Part shown: in pieces, positions 1 through 8,165 of the stretch
How the letters are laid out: the number at the start of each line of letters is the position of its first letter
Numbering within the stretch: the first letter of the stretch is position 1
Assembly (NCBI RefSeq): GCF_006149045.1
Contig: NZ_VBSN01000027.1
Coordinates: 558,001-622,000 of the forward strand
Reading direction: 5' to 3'
Length of the DNA: 64,000 nt
Source: Dyadobacter flavalbus
GTDB lineage: Bacteria > Bacteroidota > Bacteroidia > Cytophagales > Spirosomataceae
Translations under genes and position numbers: made by a program
Notes under the pieces: generated by a model
What the model was told of the DNA's origin: nothing
The model's input: the letters and a program-made list of their open reading frames with translations, nothing else
The model's database searches: none

Positions 1-401
1 GCCTGAATATAAGAAACTGCGCAACGAAAGCGGGTGCACGTTTATTCGTCAAGCCCAATTTGCTGAGCCGGCCCATGGAACTGCCTGTCTTGACGGAACG
101 GACTACTGATTTTTATCTGCCTTTTTCAGAGTACAATTTTACAGATCTGGATACGGTTTCTTACGTAATTCCTGCGGCATACAAGCTGGAAACTACATTG
201 CCTGCCTATCAGATCAGTTCATTGTTCGGTACCTATGAATCAAAAATAAGTTATGCGGATAACAAACTGGTTTGTTCCAGAAAACTGGTGCTCAACGGCG
301 GACGTTATGAATCAAAGGATTTTGCTGCGTGGATTGATTTCCTTAAAAAGATCCGCAAGGCAGATCGGGCACAGGTTGTATTTGTGGAAAACAAGCCATA
401 A
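1..401 (+). CDS. C-terminal end of a DUF3857/transglutaminase-type exported protein (5' partial)
   Basis: The open frame runs in from before base 1 (codons in phase from base 3) and stops at 399-401, so only about 132 C-terminal residues are visible. The visible part reads as an all-beta domain and ends with the sequence KADRAQVVFVENKP. An ending of the type KADRAQVV is common in Bacteroidota proteins with a DUF3857 domain, a transglutaminase-like domain and a C-terminal DUF3858-like beta domain. That family call is from memory of the family and was not tested. No catalytic residues lie in the visible part. It is followed by a 123-base gap and then the hydroxyproline genes, and it is probably not in their operon. 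The internal ATG at 60 is not the true start, because the frame is open upstream of it. Confidence 0.55.
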   Translation, partial: LNIRNCATKAGARLFVKPNLLSRPMELPVLTERTTDFYLPFSEYNFTDLDTVSYVIPAAYKLETTLPAYQISSLFGTYESKISYADNKLVCSRKLVLNGGRYESKDFAAWIDFLKKIRKADRAQVVFVENKP

Positions 402-467
402 AGACAATTGTTTGTCAAAAGGTTAAAATCTGTATATTATTGATTAAATCCAGCGAATATTCATAGC

Positions 468-491
468 TTGTCAATCATTTACCTTTGACAA
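468..491 (+). promoter_or_regulatory. Inverted repeat TTGTCAA-N10-TTGACAA upstream of the hydroxyproline cluster
   Basis: Perfect 7-bp arms lie at 468-474 and 485-491, ending 33 bases before the ATG at 525. Inside is TACCTTTG (480-487), which matches the Bacteroidota -7 consensus TAnnTTTG, but no TTG stands at the usual 17-23 base distance. A related TTTGTCAAAAG lies at about 410-420. The arrangement suggests an operator overlapping a promoter. No regulator gene is present in the cluster. Confidence 0.4.
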
Positions 492-524
492 AAAAGATAT
501 ACATTATCCTAAATATAATTCAGC

Positions 525-1463
525 ATGAACAAAGAATCGTGGCAGGGTATTTTTCCCGCATTGGTTACACCTTTTAAATCAGACGATACAATTGATTTTG
601 AAATGTTCCGTAAAAATCTGGAAGTTCAGATTGAGGCGGGAGTTACCGGCGCTATTGTTTCGGGTTCATTGGGCGAGGCAAGTACGCTTACAAGAGCTGA
701 AAAAATGGAGCTGATCAGGTTTGCCAAACAATTTGTTCCGGCCGGTTTTCCTGTTGTCCTGTGCATCGCAGAACAGTCCACAGCAGAGGCGGTCAGTATT
801 GCAAAGGAAGCAGAATCCATCGGAGCAGACGGCTTGATGGTTTTGCCGCCCATGCGTTACAAAGCAGATGATCTTGAAACTGTTACCTATTTCAAAACCA
901 TTGCACAAAGTACTGCTTTGCCGCTGATGATTTACAACAATCCGGTTGATTACAAGATTGAAGTGACGCTGGATATGTTTGAAGAGCTGGCCAAAATCCC
1001 GAATGTTCATGCTATCAAAGAATCCACCCGTGATGTAAGTAATGTGACAAGGTTGTTTAATCGTTTCGGGGATCGTTTCCGGATATTCTGCGGTGTTGAT
1101 ACATTGATTATGGAAGAAGTAATGCTTGGGGCAGACGGCGTTGTAGGCGGATTGGTGGATGCATTTCCAAAGGAGACGGTGGCAATTTTTAATTTTGTAA
1201 AAGCAGGCATGTATAAAGAGGCATTGAGCGTTTACCGCTGGTATCTGCCGCTTCTGGAACTGGATATTCATCCCAAGCTTGTACAGAATATCAAGCTTGC
1301 AGCAGCCGTTGCGGGAATCGGTTCAGAATATGTGCGTGCGCCCAGGCTGGTTCTGGAAGGTGCGGAAAGGGAAAAAGTTCTTGCCATTATCAACAAGGCA
1401 ATCGAAACGCAGCCTGCATTGCCGGATTATTTGAATTTAACAATAGATACGCCGGTTGCATAG
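525..1463 (+). CDS. Dihydrodipicolinate synthase-family lyase, probable 1-pyrroline-4-hydroxy-2-carboxylate deaminase
   Basis: This 312-residue protein has the DapA/NAL TIM-barrel features. They are a GSLGE loop (47-51, the GTTGE-type phosphate loop), the tyrosine of YNNP (Y137) and the Schiff-base lysine in HAIKEST (K165). DHDPS-family members next to 4-hydroxyproline epimerase, a DadA-type oxidase and alpha-ketoglutarate semialdehyde dehydrogenase are known to deaminate 1-pyrroline-4-hydroxy-2-carboxylate to alpha-ketoglutarate semialdehyde. That reaction is assigned here from the neighbours, since sequence alone does not separate the DHDPS subfamilies. It is the first gene of the cluster; the next gene starts 381 bases later, beyond a repeat array. 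The ATG at 525 is chosen because the core fold begins at once (GIFPALVTPF). Confidence 0.85.
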   Translation: MNKESWQGIFPALVTPFKSDDTIDFEMFRKNLEVQIEAGVTGAIVSGSLGEASTLTRAEKMELIRFAKQFVPAGFPVVLCIAEQSTAEAVSIAKEAESIGADGLMVLPPMRYKADDLETVTYFKTIAQSTALPLMIYNNPVDYKIEVTLDMFEELAKIPNVHAIKESTRDVSNVTRLFNRFGDRFRIFCGVDTLIMEEVMLGADGVVGGLVDAFPKETVAIFNFVKAGMYKEALSVYRWYLPLLELDIHPKLVQNIKLAAAVAGIGSEYVRAPRLVLEGAEREKVLAIINKAIETQPALPDYLNLTIDTPVA

Positions 1464-1470
1464 CAAGGAG

Positions 1471-1815
1471 GCTCCTCCGGAGCCGCGCTATGCCTTGAAA
1501 AGAATGTCGACTTTCTATAAACAGAGGGCTCCTCTGGAGCCGCTTGTGCGAACAGGCAGCATGCAACCGCAGAGCGGTTTCCTGTTTGTAGCAAAGAATG
1601 GTTAAATTTAAAATGTGCATATTGTTTCCATAAACAAAAGGCTCCTCCGGAGCCGTTTGTGCGAACAAGCAGCGTTCAACCGCAGAGCGGTTTCCTGTTT
1701 GTAGCAAAGAATGGTTAAATTTAAATATGCATATTGTTTCTATAAACAGAGGGCTCCTCCGGAGCCGCTTGTGCGAACAGGCAGCATGCAACCGCAGAGC
1801 GGTTCCCTGTTTGTA
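1471..1815 (+). repeat. Three tandem ~113-bp units of paired hairpins plus a fourth partial hairpin
   Basis: A GGCTCC-N3-GGAGCC dyad occurs at about 1470-1484, 1527-1541, 1640-1654 and 1752-1766; in the second copy one base differs, CTCTGG instead of CTCCGG. The last three copies are each followed by a second nested dyad, AACCGC-AGA-GCGGTT, itself enclosed by AACAGG and CCTGTT arms (AACAAG in the middle copy). The linker with AAAGAATGGTTAAATTTAAA is also repeated. Unit length is 112-113 bp, and the copies differ by a few substitutions. The array fills the gap between the first two hydroxyproline genes. The 3-nt loops resemble the REP hairpins near the two RAYT genes in the window, but the stem sequence is different. 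Confidence 0.9.
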
Positions 1816-1844
1816 ATCATTCATCGACTGCTAACCCATAAAAT

Positions 1845-3326
1845 ATGAATATTACAAAAGAAGAATTGGAAGCTGTATTGCAGAAATCGCTTGAAGCTTT
1901 TATTACAATCAGAAAATATACGGTTCAGAAGCGGATTGCATTGATGAGAGCAATTGCTGATGAAATAGAAGCGCTTGATTCCGATTTGATTAAAACAGCT
2001 CAACGGGAGTCCAACTTACCGGAAGGACGTCTTACCGGAGAAAAAGGCAGGACGGTATTTCAATGGCGGAGCTATGCAGAAGCACTTGAAAAAGGATACT
2101 CATTTGATGCAAGCATAGATACTGCCAATCCGGACAGGGTACCGCCAAAACCGGATATCAGGAAAACCAATGTGCCGCTCGGACCAGTTGCTGTTTTTGG
2201 AGCAAGTAATTTTCCTTTTGCCTTTTCAACTGCAGGCGGAGATACAGCCAGTGCGATTGCAGCGGGCTGTACGGTTGTTGTAAAAGCACATCCGGGACAC
2301 CCTGAAACATCACGGATCATGGCGGATGCCATTATGCGAGCCGTTCAGAAAAGCGGTTTTCCGGAAGGAACATTTTCGCATGTATATTTTGCAACCCACG
2401 AAGAAGCACAGTTTCTGGTAAGTCATCCGATTGTTAAAGCTGTTGGTTTCACGGGGTCTTTCCGTGGCGGTATGGCTTTGGCCGAAATTGCTTCCAAACG
2501 GGAAGTACCCATTCCTGTTTTTGCCGAAATGGGAAGTGTGAATCCGGTTTTTGTACTGGAAGGAAAGCTAAATACCTCCGCGCCGGAACTTGCCAGGCAG
2601 TATGCAGCTTCCCTTACATTGGGAGTAGGACAGTTTTGCACCAATCCCGGGTTGGTTATAGCTATTGACAGCGAAGCACTTGGGCAGTTTACAGAAGCTT
2701 TGCAGGCAGAAATCGTGCAAGTAGCGCCATCGAATATGCTCAACGAAATGATTGCAAGCAGCTATATTTCTGCAAGTCAGAAAGTGATGTCGCAATCGGG
2801 TGTAGACGTGCTTGCCGTGGCTGCAACAGAGGCAGAAGAAGGTCAGGGATCGGCTATGGTTGCTACTGCAACCGGAGAGAATTTTCTTAAAAATAACACA
2901 TTGCAGCAAGAAGTTTTCGGCCCTTTTGCATTGATTATCAAATGCCAGGATGCTGATGAAATGATTTCTGTTGCAGGAAAAATGCACGGACAGTTAACCG
3001 CAACATTTCTGGCAACCAGTGAGGATCTTGCCGGGAATGATGAATTGCTGGAAGTAGTGCAGGACAAATGCGGAAGAATTCTTCTGAACAACTTCCCGAC
3101 GGGCGTAGAAGTTTGTAAATCCATGCATCATGGCGGGCCTTTTCCTTCGTCGAGCAATGTGCAATTTACTTCCGTAGGCCCGGATTCGATCAAACGGTTT
3201 GTACGTCCGCTAAGTTTTCAAAACTGGCCGGATGAACTTTTGCCGGAAGAACTGCAAAATGCGAATCCGCTTGGAATTTTCAGAACTGTTGATAACGAAA
3301 TTACAAAAAAGTCCATCGGCATCTAG
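1845..3326 (+). CDS. Alpha-ketoglutarate semialdehyde dehydrogenase (NADP-type aldehyde dehydrogenase)
   Basis: A 493-residue aldehyde dehydrogenase. The oxyanion asparagine is in GASNFPFAF (N122), the cofactor lysine in VVVKAHPGHP (K147), the general-base glutamate in FAEMGS (E228) and the catalytic cysteine in GQFCTNPG (C265). The KAHPGHP and GQFCTNPG wording is typical of the ALDH group that oxidises 2,5-dioxopentanoate to 2-oxoglutarate. This is the last step of hydroxyproline, glucarate and some pentose pathways. Here the hydroxyproline neighbours decide the role. The protein has no signal peptide and should be cytosolic. The ATG at 1845 follows the repeat array by 29 bases. Confidence 0.9.
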   Translation: MNITKEELEAVLQKSLEAFITIRKYTVQKRIALMRAIADEIEALDSDLIKTAQRESNLPEGRLTGEKGRTVFQWRSYAEALEKGYSFDASIDTANPDRVPPKPDIRKTNVPLGPVAVFGASNFPFAFSTAGGDTASAIAAGCTVVVKAHPGHPETSRIMADAIMRAVQKSGFPEGTFSHVYFATHEEAQFLVSHPIVKAVGFTGSFRGGMALAEIASKREVPIPVFAEMGSVNPVFVLEGKLNTSAPELARQYAASLTLGVGQFCTNPGLVIAIDSEALGQFTEALQAEIVQVAPSNMLNEMIASSYISASQKVMSQSGVDVLAVAATEAEEGQGSAMVATATGENFLKNNTLQQEVFGPFALIIKCQDADEMISVAGKMHGQLTATFLATSEDLAGNDELLEVVQDKCGRILLNNFPTGVEVCKSMHHGGPFPSSSNVQFTSVGPDSIKRFVRPLSFQNWPDELLPEELQNANPLGIFRTVDNEITKKSIGI

Positions 3327-3441
3327 CCGTTCATTATAAAAAACAATAAGCCCGGCAATCAAGTAATTTCATACTTCACAAAGCCGGTTAAAAGCCAGAA
3401 GCAAACAGCTAATAGCCAGAAAGCTAACAGCTAAAAATCAT

Positions 3442-4443
3442 ATGCGTAAAACTTTTTTTTGTATTGATGCTCATACCTGCGGAAATCCGGTGCGCGTCGT
3501 TGCTGGCGGCGGCCCGCTGCTGCAGGGTAACAGCATGATGGAGCGCAGGCTTCATTTTTTGAAAGAATACGACTGGATCCGCAAAGGCCTGATGTTTGAG
3601 CCGCGCGGACATGATATGATGAGCGGCAGCATTTTGTACCCGCCCGTTGATCCTGCTAATGACATAGGCGTACTTTACATTGAGACGAGCGGTTGTCTGC
3701 CCATGTGCGGTCACGGAACAATCGGAACTGTAACGATTGCCATTGAGGAAGGACTTGTAACACCTAAAATTCCCGGAAAATTACGATTGGAAACACCGGC
3801 CGGGCTGGTATTGGTGGAATACGTTCAGGAGGGCAAAAAGGTGAAATCCGTTAAGCTGATCAATATAAAATCTTTTCTTGCCGCAGAAAATTTACAGGTT
3901 GAATGTCCTGATCTGGGAATGCTGACGGTGGATGTTGCTTACGGCGGAAATTTTTACGCCATTGTTGATCCTCAGGAAAATTTCAAAGGCATTGAAAACT
4001 ATACCGCAGACCAGCTGATCAGCTGGAGCCGGGTTTGTCGGAAAAGAATGAACGAGCAGTACACATTTGTACATCCCGAAAATGAGCATATCAATGGCCT
4101 GAGCCATTTGTTATGGGCAGGAGCGCCGCTTGATCCGACATCAACAGCGCGAAATGCCGTTTTTTACGGTGACAAAGCCATTGACCGTTCACCATGCGGA
4201 ACCGGAACTTCCGCACGGATGGCGCAATGGCATGCCAAAGGAAAATTAGGCAAAGGGGATCAATTCATTCACGAAAGTATTATTGGTTCCAAGTTCATCG
4301 GTACTGTTGAAGATGAAGTTCATATTGGCAATAAACCGGCCATTATTCCCGGCATTGAAGGCTGGGCGGTGGTTACAGGTTACAATACGATTTTTATAGA
4401 CGACGAAGAGGACCCGTACGCATACGGATTTCAGGTTTTATGA
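3442..4443 (+). CDS. 4-hydroxyproline 2-epimerase (proline racemase family)
   Basis: A 333-residue proline racemase-family protein with both catalytic cysteines: C89 in PMCGHGTIG and C252 in SPCGTGTSA. Two cysteines mark racemases and epimerases; trans-3-hydroxyproline dehydratases replace the second with threonine or serine. The enzyme should convert trans-4-hydroxy-L-proline to cis-4-hydroxy-D-proline, the substrate of the DadA-like enzyme encoded next. The gap upstream (3327-3441) carries no gene but has degenerate copies of AGCTAAYAGC (about 3389-3433). The start context is AAAAATCATATG, without a strong Shine-Dalgarno, as is usual in this phylum. Confidence 0.9.
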   Translation: MRKTFFCIDAHTCGNPVRVVAGGGPLLQGNSMMERRLHFLKEYDWIRKGLMFEPRGHDMMSGSILYPPVDPANDIGVLYIETSGCLPMCGHGTIGTVTIAIEEGLVTPKIPGKLRLETPAGLVLVEYVQEGKKVKSVKLINIKSFLAAENLQVECPDLGMLTVDVAYGGNFYAIVDPQENFKGIENYTADQLISWSRVCRKRMNEQYTFVHPENEHINGLSHLLWAGAPLDPTSTARNAVFYGDKAIDRSPCGTGTSARMAQWHAKGKLGKGDQFIHESIIGSKFIGTVEDEVHIGNKPAIIPGIEGWAVVTGYNTIFIDDEEDPYAYGFQVL

Positions 4444-4566
4444 TAAGCAGTTGGCCGTTAGCTTTTGGCTGCCGGCGGTTCGTTTTTTGTCAATAATCCG
4501 TAACCGAAAAGTCATCAGTCAACAAGCCGGCATCTCACATTTTTCGGCCCACATTTAACAAATTCA

Positions 4567-5844
4567 ATGAACACTGCATATAAAATGAACACTGCATATA
4601 AAGGGAATGCCACAATAATCGGCGGCGGAATAATGGGATTGACCTCGGCTTATTACTTGCTGAAAAGCGGTTGGAAAATAACGTTGATTGATAAGGGAGA
4701 CCTGGCGGATAACTGCTCGCAAGGCAATGCCGGAATGATCGTTCCCAGCCATTTTATTCCGCTTGCTGCGCCGGGCATGATTTCTAAGGGTATCAAATGG
4801 ATGTTCAACAGCCGGAGCCCGTTTTATGTAAAACCTTCGCTGGATCTGTCTTTGCTTTCGTGGGGATTGAAATTTATGAAAAGTGCAACACCGGCAAATG
4901 TGGAACGCGCTGCACCTTTTTTGAGAGATTACCATTTGCTTAGCAAGCAACTTTACGAAGATCTTGCCAGGGATGGCTTTGATTTTGGTATGGAAAACAA
5001 AGGCATTTTAATGCTTTATAAAACCGAAAAAGCCGGCGAAGAAGAAATTCATGTAGCAAAAGACGGGCAAAAGCTCGGATTGGAGATTGAGATGCTCAGC
5101 AAGGAGCAGGTGCAGGCCATCGAGCCCGGAATAAAGCTGGATGTAATGGGGGCCGTTCATTATCAGTGCGATGCACATTTGTATCCGTCAGCATTGTTTT
5201 CGCAGCTTCTAAATGCTGTCAAGTCAAACGGAGCGGAAGTTGTTACCAGTGCAGAGGTATTGAATTATGAAATCCGGAATGGTGAAATCAAAAAGGTAAA
5301 TACCTCGAAGGGATCTTATGAAGGAGATATTGTTATTATGACCGGAGGCTCCTGGCTGCCCCAGCTTTCCAGAATGGCTGGTTTGTCCATTCCGGTAATG
5401 CCGGGAAAAGGATATTCATTTATGGAGCCAAATGCCGAGCATCCAATCAGAACACCGGCACTGCTGATTGAAGCACGCGTGGCCGTTACGCCAATGAACG
5501 GACAGGTTCGCTTTGGCGGAACCATGGAACTTGCGGCTGTAAACGATCAGATCAACTTGAACCGTGTAGAAGGAATCGTTCATTCCATTCCGAAATATTA
5601 CCCTGAGCTGAATGTAAAAATGCCTGCAAAGGAAAATATATGGTATGGTTTTCGTCCCTGCTCTCCGGATGGATTGCCGTATCTGGGATACAGCAGCAAG
5701 CTGAAAAACCTGATTGTAGCTGGCGGTCACGGCATGATGGGAATCAGTCTGGGGCCGGCAACCGGAAAAGTTGTATCAGAACTGGCAAATCGGCATTCAT
5801 TATCGCTGAATATAGAATTATACAACCCGGAACGGTATAATTAA
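4567..5844 (+). CDS. DadA-type FAD-dependent D-amino acid oxidoreductase, probable cis-4-hydroxy-D-proline oxidase/dehydrogenase
   Basis: A 425-residue protein with an N-terminal Rossmann FAD site (IIGGGIMGLTSAYYL; glycines 19, 21, 24) and the C-terminal GGHGMMGISLGPATGK block typical of the DAO/DadA fold. In hydroxyproline pathways such enzymes oxidise cis-4-hydroxy-D-proline to 1-pyrroline-4-hydroxy-2-carboxylate. The electron acceptor cannot be told from sequence. The first 36 bases are an exact tandem duplication of an 18-base unit that includes the start codon (4567-4584 and 4585-4602), giving MNTAYK twice. Translation could begin at either ATG; the FAD motif is intact from both. The DHDPS-like, ALDH and epimerase genes lie upstream on the same strand. 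Confidence 0.85.
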   Translation: MNTAYKMNTAYKGNATIIGGGIMGLTSAYYLLKSGWKITLIDKGDLADNCSQGNAGMIVPSHFIPLAAPGMISKGIKWMFNSRSPFYVKPSLDLSLLSWGLKFMKSATPANVERAAPFLRDYHLLSKQLYEDLARDGFDFGMENKGILMLYKTEKAGEEEIHVAKDGQKLGLEIEMLSKEQVQAIEPGIKLDVMGAVHYQCDAHLYPSALFSQLLNAVKSNGAEVVTSAEVLNYEIRNGEIKKVNTSKGSYEGDIVIMTGGSWLPQLSRMAGLSIPVMPGKGYSFMEPNAEHPIRTPALLIEARVAVTPMNGQVRFGGTMELAAVNDQINLNRVEGIVHSIPKYYPELNVKMPAKENIWYGFRPCSPDGLPYLGYSSKLKNLIVAGGHGMMGISLGPATGKVVSELANRHSLSLNIELYNPERYN

Positions 5845-5846
5845 AT

Positions 5847-5946
5847 TGGCAGATTTCCTGCCAGAAAAATTGTCCCGTCAGGGACAAAACATCGCTAGCA
5901 CAGATATTGCGATTGATAAACGGATTTTTTCGTGCCGTTAGGTACG
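5847..5946 (+). repeat. REP-like hairpins 5' of RAYT 1
   Basis: Three dyads lie between the oxidase stop and the transposase start: TGGCAG/CTGCCA (5847-5863), TTGTCCC-GTCA-GGGACAA (5870-5887, perfect 7-bp stem) and CGTGCC-GTTA-GGTACG (5931-5946, one mismatch). Tetraloops are GTCA and GTTA. Hairpins 3' of the transposase have the complementary TGAC loop, so the two flanks are inverted, as in BIME elements mobilised by RAYTs. Confidence 0.8.
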
Positions 5947-6050
5947 GGATATATTTCCGTTTGATTTCAATGGCCATTTTTTGAAAATTTTAGGTTTTCA
6001 AATGCTTTTGCGACATTGCATTTGCATTAATAATTTATACACACATCAAA

Positions 6051-6509
6051 ATGGCCAACACATACACACAGATTCATTTACAAATCGTTTTTGCCGTTAA
6101 ACACCGCCAATGCCTTATTCATCCATCGTGGAAAGATGAGCTTTTCAAATATATGACGGGCATTATTCAGAACCATAATCATAAGGTACTTCAAATTAAT
6201 GGAATGCCGGATCATGTTCATATCCTGATTGGAATGAGGCCAACGCAGGCATTATCGGATTTAATGAAAAAGGTAAAAGGAGAATCTTCCGAATGGATTA
6301 ATAAAAATAAATTCATCAATACAAAATTCAGCTGGCAGGAAGGATTTGGAGCATTTTCCTATTCGCAGTCCCAATTACCGACAATCATCAATTACATCAG
6401 GAATCAGGAAGTACATCACAGCAAGAAATCGTTTCGAAAAGAATATCTAACAATGCTGGATAAAAATGACGTGCAATACGACGAACGATATGTATTTCAT
6501 GATGTCTGA
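6051..6509 (+). CDS. REP-associated tyrosine transposase (RAYT; IS200-like Y1 HUH nuclease)
   Basis: A 152-residue Y1 transposase. The HUH motif is in GMPDHVHILIG (H55, H57) and the catalytic tyrosine is in YIRNQ (Y115, with Q119 completing the metal site). GAFSYS and the EVHH run after the tyrosine are family features. The length fits single-domain TnpA-like proteins. REP-like hairpins in opposite orientation flank it on both sides, which separates RAYTs from true IS200 elements. RAYTs cut single-stranded REP DNA. The gene appears intact and sits within the hydroxyproline cluster, between the oxidase and the permease, on the same strand. A second RAYT lies at 26011-26487 and shares the MANTYTQ start. 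Confidence 0.9.
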   Translation: MANTYTQIHLQIVFAVKHRQCLIHPSWKDELFKYMTGIIQNHNHKVLQINGMPDHVHILIGMRPTQALSDLMKKVKGESSEWINKNKFINTKFSWQEGFGAFSYSQSQLPTIINYIRNQEVHHSKKSFRKEYLTMLDKNDVQYDERYVFHDV

Positions 6510-6530
6510 ACGATCATGTAAACAAACATT

Positions 6531-6600
6531 GCGTGCCTGACGGCACGCGGCATCCCGCGAACATTGCCATGTTCTACCAAGGTTTGATCCCTGACGGGAT
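6531..6600 (+). repeat. REP-like hairpins 3' of RAYT 1
   Basis: GCGTGCC-TGAC-GGCACGC (6531-6548, perfect 7-bp stem) and ATCCC-TGAC-GGGAT (6587-6600). The TGAC loop is the complement of the GTCA loop seen 5' of the transposase, so the two sides face each other. The first begins 21 bases after the RAYT stop. Confidence 0.8.
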
Positions 6601-6724
6601 TGTTTGCATTTGTTTCAAATGCTTGTTAGAATCCTATGTGCGTTTGCGTGCTTCAATTTCATTGTTTCGAATAAATACGTAGATTACAGACCAAACACCT
6701 GAACTCCTATTAATTTAAGCCCTT

Positions 6725-8140
6725 ATGCCAGAAGAAAGCACGTCCTTTAAACCCTCATTAGGTCTCGTAGATGCAACCATGCTCGTTGCCGGCAGTATGA
6801 TCGGATCGGGCATTTTTATTGTCAGTGCCGATATAACCAGAAATACAGGAAGCGTTGGCTGGCTGATGTTTGTCTGGCTGATAACCGGTTTTATGACGCT
6901 CACGGCTGCGCTCAGTTACGGTGAGTTAAGCGCCATGTTTCCAAAAGCCGGCGGTCAGTACATTTATTTGAAGGAAGCCTATAACCCGTTGGTCAGCTTT
7001 CTGTACGGATGGAGCTTTTTTACCGTAATCCAGACGGCCACTATTGCTGCCGTAGCTGTGGCATTTGCCAAATTTACCGCCTATCTGCTGCCGCAGTTCA
7101 GCGAAGATATCGTTGCACTGGACCTCGGTTTGCTGAAAATCTCACCGGCTCAGTTATTGTCCATTGTCGTTATTGTTCTGCTGACGTTTATCAATACACG
7201 TGGAGTAAACAGCGGAAAAATCATTCAAACTACATTTACGCTTACAAAATTGCTGAGCCTGCTCGGGCTGATTGTATTCGGGTTGATTTTCATGAAGCCT
7301 GAAATATGGAGCATGAACTGGGATTCCACAGCAATGTGGGACCTGCACAAGCTGAATATCGACGGAAGTGTTGAATCTTATACTACCATTGCAGCTTTCG
7401 GTGCCATTGCTGCTTCCATGGTCGGTTCTATTTTCAGCAGCGATTCCTGGAACAATGTCACTTTCATTGCAGGGGAAATTAAAAATCCGCAGCGTAATAT
7501 CGGGTTAAGTCTTGCACTGGGAACCATTATTGTTACCGTAATTTATTTGTTAACCAATGTCATGTATACGGGCGTTTTGTCTCTGCAGGAAATTGCCGCT
7601 TCGGATAAGGACCGCGTGGCAGTAACGGCTTCGCATGTGATTTTTGGCAGCGCCGGAACCATTATTATTGCCGTCATGATCATGATTTCCACCTTTGGCT
7701 GTAACAATGGGCTGATCATGTCCGGTGCAAGGGTTTATTATTCAATGGCCAAAGACGGTTTGTTTTTCCGGAAAGTAGGAGAATTAAACAAAAATGCGGT
7801 TCCGGAATTTGGTTTATGGATCCAGTGCGTGATCGCATCTTTATGGGCACTCAGCGGTAAGTACGGCAATTTGCTGGATATGATCTCCTTTGTTGTAGTT
7901 GTATTCTACATGCTCACCATTGCAGGAATATTTATCCTGAGGAAAAAAAGACCGCATGCAGAAAGGCCTTACAAAGCATTCGGATATCCGTTTTTGCCAA
8001 TAATTTACATCATTATGGGCATTGCATTCTGCGTTTTACTTATCATTTACAAACCCGAATACACATGGCCCGGGCTCATCATTGTACTGCTCGGCATACC
8101 GGTTTATTATTTTATCGGTAAACGACAAATCGTTGCCTGA
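6725..8140 (+). CDS. APC-family amino acid permease, likely for hydroxyproline
   Basis: A 471-residue hydrophobic protein with about 12 membrane segments. It has the TM1 signature GSMIGSGIFIVSADI (around residues 19-33), typical of the amino acid-polyamine-organocation superfamily, and the conserved segment MFPKAGGQYIYLKEAY after TM2. Members of this LAT/APA-like branch take up or exchange amino acids. The position as the last gene of a hydroxyproline degradation set suggests hydroxyproline or proline uptake (inference). The intergenic region upstream carries REP hairpins. A strong hairpin terminator lies about 200 bases downstream. Confidence 0.88.
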   Translation: MPEESTSFKPSLGLVDATMLVAGSMIGSGIFIVSADITRNTGSVGWLMFVWLITGFMTLTAALSYGELSAMFPKAGGQYIYLKEAYNPLVSFLYGWSFFTVIQTATIAAVAVAFAKFTAYLLPQFSEDIVALDLGLLKISPAQLLSIVVIVLLTFINTRGVNSGKIIQTTFTLTKLLSLLGLIVFGLIFMKPEIWSMNWDSTAMWDLHKLNIDGSVESYTTIAAFGAIAASMVGSIFSSDSWNNVTFIAGEIKNPQRNIGLSLALGTIIVTVIYLLTNVMYTGVLSLQEIAASDKDRVAVTASHVIFGSAGTIIIAVMIMISTFGCNNGLIMSGARVYYSMAKDGLFFRKVGELNKNAVPEFGLWIQCVIASLWALSGKYGNLLDMISFVVVVFYMLTIAGIFILRKKRPHAERPYKAFGYPFLPIIYIIMGIAFCVLLIIYKPEYTWPGLIIVLLGIPVYYFIGKRQIVA

Positions 8141-8165
8141 GGTTTTAAACTACTATTCTGCTCCT

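Noticed and set aside
666-1271. 201-residue antisense frame in the deaminase gene
   Set aside because: Shadow of a clear DHDPS-family gene with catalytic residues on the plus strand.
1471-1815. CRISPR array
   Set aside because: The units are tandem and whole-unit conserved, with no unique spacers of constant length between short repeats, and there are no cas genes.
1390-1824. 144-residue antisense frame over the repeat array
   Set aside because: Its sequence is a translation of the 113-bp repeat units (the same peptide recurs), so it is repeat DNA and not a gene.
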